Positions 6,552 to 10,797 of a stretch of 10,797 bases of DNA are shown piece after piece. Position 1 is the stretch's first letter, and each line of letters opens with the position of its first letter. Made by a program: the position numbers and the translations under genes. The DNA is taken from positions 1 through 10,797 of the forward strand of contig JAUWWB010000018.1 of NCBI GenBank assembly GCA_030617085.1, read 5' to 3'. A model generated the notes under the pieces. That model did no database searches. It saw only the letters and a list, made by a program, of their open reading frames with translations, and was not told the DNA's origin. The DNA is from Candidatus Omnitrophota bacterium. Its GTDB lineage: Bacteria > Omnitrophota > Gorgyraeia > Tantalellales > Tantalellaceae.

Positions 6552-6577
6552 GGGCAGGCACGGGGGCCTGCCCCTAC
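6552..6577 (-). repeat. GTAGGGGC hairpin element, copy 3, supplying the leuC stop
   Basis: The same perfect GGGCAGGC/GCCTGCCC stem appears here with a changed loop (ACGGGG against ACAGGG). Its head reads CTGTAGGGG. The TAG of the head (6574-6576) is the leuC stop codon. Confidence 0.85.
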
Positions 6578-7836
6578 AGTCGCCTCTTATGCTCCCTTGG
6601 GTCCGCTATCTTGCCTTCCAGGGCGGTGGCGGCGGCGGTTGCCGGGCTTCCCAGGTATATGTTCGCGTTCGGGTTGCCCATCCTGCCCTTGAAATTCCTG
6701 TTCGCGGTAGAAAACGCGTTTTCGCCGTCGGCAAGGACACCCTGGTGCGTCCCGACGCACGGTCCGCATCCGGGATTGTTGACCGACGCGCCCGCGTTGA
6801 TGAACGTCTCCACGTAACCTTTCTTTAAGGCATCAATGTATATCCTCCGTGACGCGGGCGTGACGATAAGCTTGAGACCGGGCGCTACCCTTCTGCCCTT
6901 TAATATCTTCGCCGAGATCTCAAGGTCCTCAAGCCTGCCGTTGGTGCACGTGCCGATAAAAACCTCATTGATAGGCGTCCCGGCGACTTCTTCCACGCCA
7001 CATACGTTATCAACGGTGTGCGGCCGCGCTACCTGCGGCGAAAGGTCCGAAAGATCATATTCGCGGGTCTCGGCATACCGGGCATCCGCGTCCGCCTCGA
7101 CCGGGCGGGGCGCTCTTATCGAATGCGCCTTGACCCACTCCATCGTCTTGCCGTCCGCGCGCATGAGCCCGCACTTGGCGCCCATCTCCACGGCCATGTT
7201 GGAGATGGTAAAACGCGCGTCAACGCTCAAGGCGTCTATAACCTCTCCATAGAATTCGACCGCTTGATATGTCGCACCGGCGGCACCGGTGTCCCCGATA
7301 ATGTGAAGGATGACGTCCTTGGAGTACACGCCTTTCGGCAGTCGCCCGTTCGCGATGACTTTCACCGTCTCCGGGACCCTGAACCAGTTCTTTCCGCTGG
7401 CCAGGACTATAGCCAGGTCGGTCGACCCCACGCCCGTGGAAAGCACGTTTATCGCGCCGTAAGTGCAGGTGTGGGAATCGGCGCCCAGGACCAGGTCCCC
7501 GCAGGTCACGTGCCCCGCCTCCGGGATCACCTGGTGGCACACACCGCAGCCGACATCAAAAACCTTCACTTTGTGCTCTCCGGCAAAGCCCCTGATCTTG
7601 TCGTGTATCGCGGAAACCCCGATGTTCGGGCTCGGCGCGGAGTGGTCGATGACCATGCAGAACCTGTCCCTCGCGAATACTTTCTCGACCCCCAGCTTCC
7701 GGAAGCTGTCGATTATCATCCCGCTCGTCCCGTCCTGCCCGAAACAAAAGTCCACGTCGGCAATGACGATATCCCCCGCTCTCACGGTCTTACCGCAATG
7801 TTGCGATAATATCTTCTCAGCAATAGTCTGTTTCAT
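6574..7836 (-). CDS. leuC: 3-isopropylmalate dehydratase large subunit (LeuC, HACN/LeuC-type)
   Basis: This is the 420-residue catalytic subunit of an aconitase-family hydro-lyase that holds a 4Fe-4S cluster and works with LeuD. The cluster ligands are visible as C297 in FIGTCTNGR and C357 and C360 in NPGCGPCVGTHQG. Other family blocks are HSAPSPN (65-71), CGVCHQVIPEAG (97-108), GADSHTCTYGA (118-128), TVDNVCG (274-280) and the C-terminal NRNFKGRMG...YLGSPATAAA. Length and layout match the archaeal-type LeuC/homoaconitase group rather than the longer proteobacterial LeuC. The start at 7836 has a GGTGAG-like site upstream. No leuA or leuB is in the window, so leucine synthesis is the default assignment, not a proven one. 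The TAG stop comes from the hairpin element, and an 88-base repeat-filled gap separates it from leuD. Confidence 0.92.
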   Translation of the reverse strand: MKQTIAEKILSQHCGKTVRAGDIVIADVDFCFGQDGTSGMIIDSFRKLGVEKVFARDRFCMVIDHSAPSPNIGVSAIHDKIRGFAGEHKVKVFDVGCGVCHQVIPEAGHVTCGDLVLGADSHTCTYGAINVLSTGVGSTDLAIVLASGKNWFRVPETVKVIANGRLPKGVYSKDVILHIIGDTGAAGATYQAVEFYGEVIDALSVDARFTISNMAVEMGAKCGLMRADGKTMEWVKAHSIRAPRPVEADADARYAETREYDLSDLSPQVARPHTVDNVCGVEEVAGTPINEVFIGTCTNGRLEDLEISAKILKGRRVAPGLKLIVTPASRRIYIDALKKGYVETFINAGASVNNPGCGPCVGTHQGVLADGENAFSTANRNFKGRMGNPNANIYLGSPATAAATALEGKIADPREHKRRL

Positions 7837-7854
7837 CTTCTCTCACCCTCTTTT

Positions 7855-7940
7855 ATCAGTGATCAGTTATCAGTTACCAGTTATCAAAAGATCTTTTACC
7901 CGGCTAACTGATAACTGATAACTGATCACTGATAACTGCT
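7855..7940 (-). repeat. Inverted heptamer array (ATCAGTT units), 29-bp stem
   Basis: The left arm (7855-7883) has four units ATCAGTG, ATCAGTT, ATCAGTT and ACCAGTT plus A. The right arm (7905-7933) is its reverse complement with one mismatch in 29 bp. The 21-base loop contains the 12-base palindrome AAAAGATCTTTT (7886-7897). A ninth unit (7934-7940) shares one base with the TGA stop of the upstream aminotransferase. It fills the gap between that gene and leuC and could form a long hairpin in RNA or a cruciform in DNA. Confidence 0.9.
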
Positions 7941-9109
7941 CACATCCCCCGCACCCAGTCCTTGATCCTTTCGGCGCCTTCCTCGATAGCGGCAAGATCG
8001 GTGGCGAAGCTTATTCGTATGGAGCGGTCGTCCCCGAAAGGGCCTCCCGGTATCACTGCCACCTTCTTTTCATCCAGAAGTCGCCGTGAAAAGGTCAAGG
8101 AATCCATCCCGCACTCCGATATGTCGCAAAAAAGATAAAACGCGCCTTCCGGCTTAAAGGGCCGGAGCTTCTTCTCTTCGGACAGACGGTCCATCAGGAC
8201 GTCTCTCCGCCGCTGAAATTCCTCGCGGTTGCGCCTTAGCTCGCCTTCGAGGTCTGCCGATGAAAGAGCGAATTCGGCCGCCGCCTGGCTGACAGAACAG
8301 GGGTTTGACGTCGAATGGCTCTGAAGCGTCGAGACCATGGACGCCACCTTTCTGCCGGCGGCAAGATACCCTATCCTCCATCCGGTCATCGAATAGCTCT
8401 TGGAAACCCCGTTCACCACGATCGTCGCCGCGCGCGCCTCCTCGGATACGGCCGCTATCGAAAAATGCTTCTTGCCGTCAAAAATGATCTTTTCGTATAT
8501 CTCGTCGCTGATCATCGTAACGCCGCCGGCGAGGCATATCCCGGCTATCTCCCGCAGCTCCGCTTTCTTATAGACCACCCCGGCAGGATTCGAGGGGCTG
8601 TTGATGATCACGGCGCGCGTTTTCTCCGTCAAGGCGGCCCGGATATCTTCCGCGGCAGCCTTAAAGGCGTTCTCCCTGCGCGCGGGTATTATCTTCGGCC
8701 GCGCCCCGGCCAGCTTCACCATCTCTGGATAGCTCAGCCAGTAGGGAGCGATCACCAGGACTTCGTCGCCCGGGTTGCAAATAACCTGGAGCACGTTATA
8801 CAGCGAGTGCTTGGCCCCGCAGGAAACCACCACCTCGTCGACATCATAATCCAGGCCGTTTTCGCGTTTCAGCTTACGGCAAACAGCCTCCTTAAGCGAC
8901 CTCGTCCCCCCCACGGGGGTATACTTGGTCCGCCCTTCCCGGATAGCCTTTATGGCGGCTTCCTTTACACTTTCGGGCGTATCAAAATCCGGCTCCCCCG
9001 CCGCCAGCACAACAACATCCTCCCCCGAAGCAAGCATCGCCTTAGCCCCGGACGTAATCCCCAGAGTAACCGACGGCTCAACCGCCATAACCCTTTCCGA
9101 AAATCTCAT
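7940..9109 (-). CDS. Class I PLP aminotransferase (aspartate aminotransferase Ib-like)
   Basis: This 389-residue cytosolic fold-type I aminotransferase of the bacterial AspC/PatA group is clearly distinct from the AlaC-like gene in the window. It shows VVVLAAGEPDFDTP (34-47 of the longer reading), TKYTPVGGTRSLKEAV, SCGAKHSLYN, PYWLSYPEMV, INSPSNPAGVVY (PLP-contacting Asn), SDEIYEKIIFDG and NGVSKSYSMTGWRIGY, in which the lysine binds PLP. The C-terminal SIRISFAT carries the carboxylate-binding Arg. Aspartate and 2-oxoglutarate are the usual substrates, but aromatic or prephenate specificity is possible. I choose ATG at 9109 because AGGGAA lies 8 bases upstream; the alternative GTG at 9115 would be only 2 bases from it. 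It is the first gene after the AT-rich candidate promoter region and the likely head of the downstream metabolic block. Confidence 0.92.
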   Translation of the reverse strand: MRFSERVMAVEPSVTLGITSGAKAMLASGEDVVVLAAGEPDFDTPESVKEAAIKAIREGRTKYTPVGGTRSLKEAVCRKLKRENGLDYDVDEVVVSCGAKHSLYNVLQVICNPGDEVLVIAPYWLSYPEMVKLAGARPKIIPARRENAFKAAAEDIRAALTEKTRAVIINSPSNPAGVVYKKAELREIAGICLAGGVTMISDEIYEKIIFDGKKHFSIAAVSEEARAATIVVNGVSKSYSMTGWRIGYLAAGRKVASMVSTLQSHSTSNPCSVSQAAAEFALSSADLEGELRRNREEFQRRRDVLMDRLSEEKKLRPFKPEGAFYLFCDISECGMDSLTFSRRLLDEKKVAVIPGGPFGDDRSIRISFATDLAAIEEGAERIKDWVRGM

Positions 9110-9162
9110 ATCCACGCTTCCCTGTACATATAGTTACAATAACAGCCAAATCTGAATAAGTT

Positions 9163-9191
9163 AAAATAACATAATACTTGTAATAATACAA
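9163..9191 (-). promoter_or_regulatory. Candidate sigma70-type promoter upstream of the aminotransferase
   Basis: On the minus strand TTGTAT (9191-9186) and TATTTT (9168-9163) are separated by 17 bases, in the only clearly AT-rich intergenic stretch of the window (about 9116-9200). Initiation would fall near 9155, giving a leader of roughly 45 bases. Both hexamers differ from consensus, so this is only a candidate. Confidence 0.35.
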
Positions 9192-9192
9192 G
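9177..9192. promoter_or_regulatory. Perfect 16-base dyad overlapping the candidate -35
   Basis: CTTGTA and TACAAG form a 6-bp perfect dyad around a 4-base centre. It covers the candidate -35 hexamer, the expected place for a repressor operator. It may equally be chance in an AT-rich stretch, and no regulator gene is nearby. Confidence 0.3.
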
Positions 9193-9199
9193 GGGGAAT

Positions 9200-9228
9200 A
9201 ATGTAGGGGCAGGCCCCTGTGCCTGCCC
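9200..9228 (+). repeat. GTAGGGGC hairpin element, copy 4 (opposite orientation)
   Basis: This is the only copy in plus orientation: AATGTAGGGG head, then the GGGCAGGC/GCCTGCCC stem. It faces copy 5 at 9274-9303, and the two are complementary over about 28 bases with a one-base bulge. The 45 bases between them contain a further partial copy (GGCAGGCCCTACATT, about 9241-9255). Confidence 0.85.
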
Positions 9229-9273
9229 TTGACCCACGTCGGCAGGCCCTACATTGCTGCGGACGCGGGGGGT

Positions 9274-9303
9274 GGGCAGGCACAGGGGGCCTGCCCCTAC
9301 ATT
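9274..9303 (-). repeat. GTAGGGGC hairpin element, copy 5, supplying the nuclease stop
   Basis: This is a minus-orientation copy with the perfect 8-bp stem and a loop one base longer. Its AATGTAGGGG head overlaps the end of the nuclease gene: ATG codes the last Met and TAG (9297-9299) is the stop. With copy 4 it makes a MITE-like inverted structure of about 104 bases. Confidence 0.85.
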
Positions 9304-10067
9304 TCCATGATCTGCAACGGATGGTAGACGATGATCTGCGGCCCGCCCCTGTCCTTTATTCTGCCCGTGACCTCGATATATTTGCCCTCATAGTCCCTCG
9401 AAGGGGATATCCCCTCCTCCTCGAAAAACGGCAGGTTTCGCCTGTAAATGACCGCCGTGAATCCGTTTTCGCCTCTCTCCCCAAAATTGAGGTACACCGC
9501 GCCCCTGGACGCGCCCACTCTGAGAACCTTTCCCCTTATCGCGCAAAGCCGCCCGATATTGCGGAAAGCATCCACGGCTGAAACCGCCTTCACCGCCTCC
9601 CACATCCCGGCTCCACGCACCCTGGCTTCTTCCTGAGCGTCGATCAAAAGCCCAAGATGCCTTGTGTTGGGCGGATAAATATGGAGCGTAGCATACCCCT
9701 CGCGCAGAAGCTCTTCGTTGGCCATCCTGTCACCGGCATAGACATACGCCAACCAGCGCCCGTATTTGTCCTCTTTCTGGACGTCGAATTCCAGCTTTAC
9801 CCTTTCCCCTCCGACAAGGGCCCTGTTATGATCCTTTGCCTTCAGGGAATACGGTTCGGGGTCGTATTTCCAGTCGCGCCCTACCCGTCTTCTTATCTCC
9901 GGTGTGTCTATCCCTATGTAGCGCACCCGGCGCCCGTTCGAAAGCTCAATGGTATCCCCATCGATCACCTTTGTTACAAGGTATTCGGCCGCGTGAGCGC
10001 ACACTGCCCCGGGGGCGCAGGAAAATAACAGCAGGAAAACGGCTGTAAATTTGATACTTTTTAGCAT
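9297..10067 (-). CDS. Exported SNase-family (thermonuclease) nuclease with C-terminal OB-like domain
   Basis: This 256-residue protein has a signal peptide: a basic start (MLKSIK), a hydrophobic core (8-17) and likely cleavage around AHA-A (residues 26-27). FSC at 15-17 is a weak lipobox alternative. Residues about 29-160 form a staphylococcal-nuclease domain with its active-site residues present: VIDGDT (D36, D38), VRYIGIDTPE (R49, D54, E57) and DKYGRWLAYVY (R104), which match R35, D40, E43 and R87 of the S. aureus enzyme. It would be a calcium-dependent DNA/RNA phosphodiesterase outside the cytoplasm. Residues about 170-256 (GRLCAIRGKVLRVG to GRIKDRGGPQIIVYHPLQI) resemble an OB-fold nucleic-acid-binding domain, an addition to the minimal family length. 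The start is ATG at 10067, nine bases after nth. The stop lies in a hairpin repeat. Confidence 0.9.
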   Translation of the reverse strand: MLKSIKFTAVFLLLFSCAPGAVCAHAAEYLVTKVIDGDTIELSNGRRVRYIGIDTPEIRRRVGRDWKYDPEPYSLKAKDHNRALVGGERVKLEFDVQKEDKYGRWLAYVYAGDRMANEELLREGYATLHIYPPNTRHLGLLIDAQEEARVRGAGMWEAVKAVSAVDAFRNIGRLCAIRGKVLRVGASRGAVYLNFGERGENGFTAVIYRRNLPFFEEEGISPSRDYEGKYIEVTGRIKDRGGPQIIVYHPLQIMEM

Positions 10068-10076
10068 TTTTTCGGC

Positions 10077-10715
10077 CTAAGGATAAAATTCCCTGAAAGA
10101 AGGACACAGTTTCTTGACCGGGCATTCAGAACACAGCGGCTTACGCGCATCGCATACCTTGCGCCCGTGGAGGATCAATAGATTCGACACGTTGCCCCAT
10201 TTTTTCCTGTCAAACAGCGCCATCATGTCCTGTTCTATCTTCGCCGGATCCGTGTTTTTGGTAAGCCCCAGCCTCCCGCTGACCCGGCGCACGTGGGTAT
10301 CAACGGCTATGCCTTCGTTCTTTCCGTAAGCGTGAAACAGGACGATGTTGGCGGTTTTACGGGCAACACCCGGCAGGGTGATAAGCTCATCCATCGTATC
10401 CGGAACTTTTCCCCCGAAATCATCGGCGATCGCACTGGAAGCCTTGATGATATTTTTTGCCTTGTTTTTATAAAATCCGGTGGACCTTATCTCTTTTTCA
10501 AACTCCTCCGCCTTCGCTTCCGCGTAATCCTTCGCCTTTTTATACTTCTTAAAAAGGGAACCCGTCACCATGTTCACGCGCTCATCCGTACACTGCGCCG
10601 AAAGCATCGTAGCCACCAGAAGCTCCAGCGCATTCTTATGCTTCAGCGCCGTAGTAGCCTCCGGGTATTTTTTCATAAGGATAGTGTAGATTTTGTTTGC
10701 GGTTTTTTTATCCAT
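10077..10715 (-). CDS. nth: Endonuclease III (DNA glycosylase/AP lyase)
   Basis: This base-excision repair enzyme removes oxidised pyrimidines and cuts the abasic site; it is cytosolic and DNA-bound. At 212 residues it matches E. coli Nth (211). The helix-hairpin-helix LPGVARKTANIVL (114-126) contains the catalytic K120, VDTHVRRVSGRLGL (138-151) contains the catalytic D139, and the 4Fe-4S loop has C188, C195, C198 and C204 with the classic CX6CX2CX5C spacing. MLSAQCTDERVN (37-48) is also typical. The start ATG at 10715 has GGGGGA six bases upstream. It is followed after nine bases by the nuclease gene, so the two are probably co-transcribed. Nothing is missing or unusual in it. Confidence 0.97.
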   Translation of the reverse strand: MDKKTANKIYTILMKKYPEATTALKHKNALELLVATMLSAQCTDERVNMVTGSLFKKYKKAKDYAEAKAEEFEKEIRSTGFYKNKAKNIIKASSAIADDFGGKVPDTMDELITLPGVARKTANIVLFHAYGKNEGIAVDTHVRRVSGRLGLTKNTDPAKIEQDMMALFDRKKWGNVSNLLILHGRKVCDARKPLCSECPVKKLCPSFREFYP

Positions 10716-10734
10716 CGGTAATCCCCCTATTTGC

Positions 10735-10778
10735 GCAGGCTAAAGGGCAGGCAGAGGGGCCTGCCCCTACATTTTTCT
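10735..10778 (-). repeat. GTAGGGGC hairpin element, copy 6
   Basis: The element lies upstream of nth, with a perfect GGGCAGGC/GCCTGCCC stem and a loop AGAGGG. The full 44 bases match copy 1 at 401-444 except at two positions, which shows a recent common source for two sites about 10 kb apart. Confidence 0.85.
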
Positions 10779-10797
10779 TTTGATCTCGTTACCCAAG
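10767..10797 (-). CDS. Possible 3' end of an off-window gene
   Basis: From the right edge one frame reads LGNEIKRKM and then TAG at 10769-10767, the TAG of the hairpin element. The ATG-TAG junction is the same as at the end of the nuclease gene. Only nine sense codons are visible, so this rests mostly on the pattern that these elements sit at gene ends; no function can be suggested. Confidence 0.3.
   Translation of the reverse strand, partial: LGNEIKRKM

Noticed and set aside
6574..7836. A leucine biosynthesis operon
   Set aside because: Only leuC and leuD are present; neighbours are an aminotransferase and lipB, with no leuA or leuB.
448..7940. CRISPR array
   Set aside because: The units are 7 bases and directly tandem, with no spacers, and there are no cas genes.
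7018..9133. Plus-strand open frames of 263 and 272 codons at 7018-7809 and 8315-9133
   Set aside because: They are antisense to leuC and the class I aminotransferase, in the same complementary phase, with low-complexity composition and no motifs.
9297..10067. Lipoprotein status of the nuclease (FSC at residues 15-17)
   Set aside because: The -2 Phe is unusual for a lipobox and a good signal peptidase I site follows at AHA-A, so an ordinary signal peptide is preferred.
1..10797. tRNA, rRNA or riboswitch
   Set aside because: Gaps between genes are short and occupied by repeats; no cloverleaf or known riboswitch core was seen.

Overview
The window is a densely packed bacterial chromosome segment in which every supported gene lies on the minus strand, so transcription runs from high to low coordinates. 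There is no phage, plasmid or CRISPR content and no transposase. An LpxL/HtrB-type lipid acyltransferase, a Pcm-type repair methyltransferase and an exported nuclease suggest a Gram-negative-type bacterium. G/C-rich third codon positions, GTG starts and many dispersed non-coding repeats would fit an uncultured candidate-phylum genome such as Omnitrophota. That placement is a low-confidence inference; no phylogenetic marker is present.

Layout in transcription order. (1) The right edge holds the possible last codons of an off-window gene, then nth (endonuclease III) and an exported SNase-type nuclease fused to an OB-like domain. (2) A 180-base gap follows. It carries a pair of facing hairpin repeats and an AT-rich stretch with a candidate promoter and operator-like dyad. 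(3) A metabolic block comes next: a class I aminotransferase, leuC, leuD, lipB, a free-standing lipoyl-domain protein and an AlaC-like aminotransferase. (4) The AlaC-like gene overlaps by ATGA a tightly coupled envelope-lipid block: an MGDG-synthase-type GT28 glycosyltransferase, an LpxL-like acyltransferase and a GT2 polyprenyl-phosphate-type glycosyltransferase, running into pcm. (5) At the left edge a small-multidrug-export family (COG2426) membrane protein begins and runs off the window.

The genes are mostly ordinary housekeeping functions. lipB and the lipoyl-domain protein form a likely enzyme-substrate pair. The GT28, acyltransferase and GT2 genes probably build or remodel membrane glycolipids. 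leuC and leuD form one aconitase-family heterodimer whose substrate is not certain.

The notable content is between the genes. Two kinds of repeat fill most gaps. The first is a GC-rich hairpin element that starts with (A)TGTAGGGGC and has a perfectly kept 8-bp stem; there are five copies plus one variant with a different stem. The second is a set of short arrays of 7-base units, with three unrelated unit sequences (GTAGTTC, GTGTCCC, ATCAGTT). The elements sit exactly at gene 3' ends: the TAG stop codons of the nuclease, leuC, lipB and pcm lie inside a repeat, and the stop of the first aminotransferase shares a base with one. The ATCAGTT array is a 29-bp inverted repeat built from heptamers. 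This repeat system is the part of the window most worth following up.
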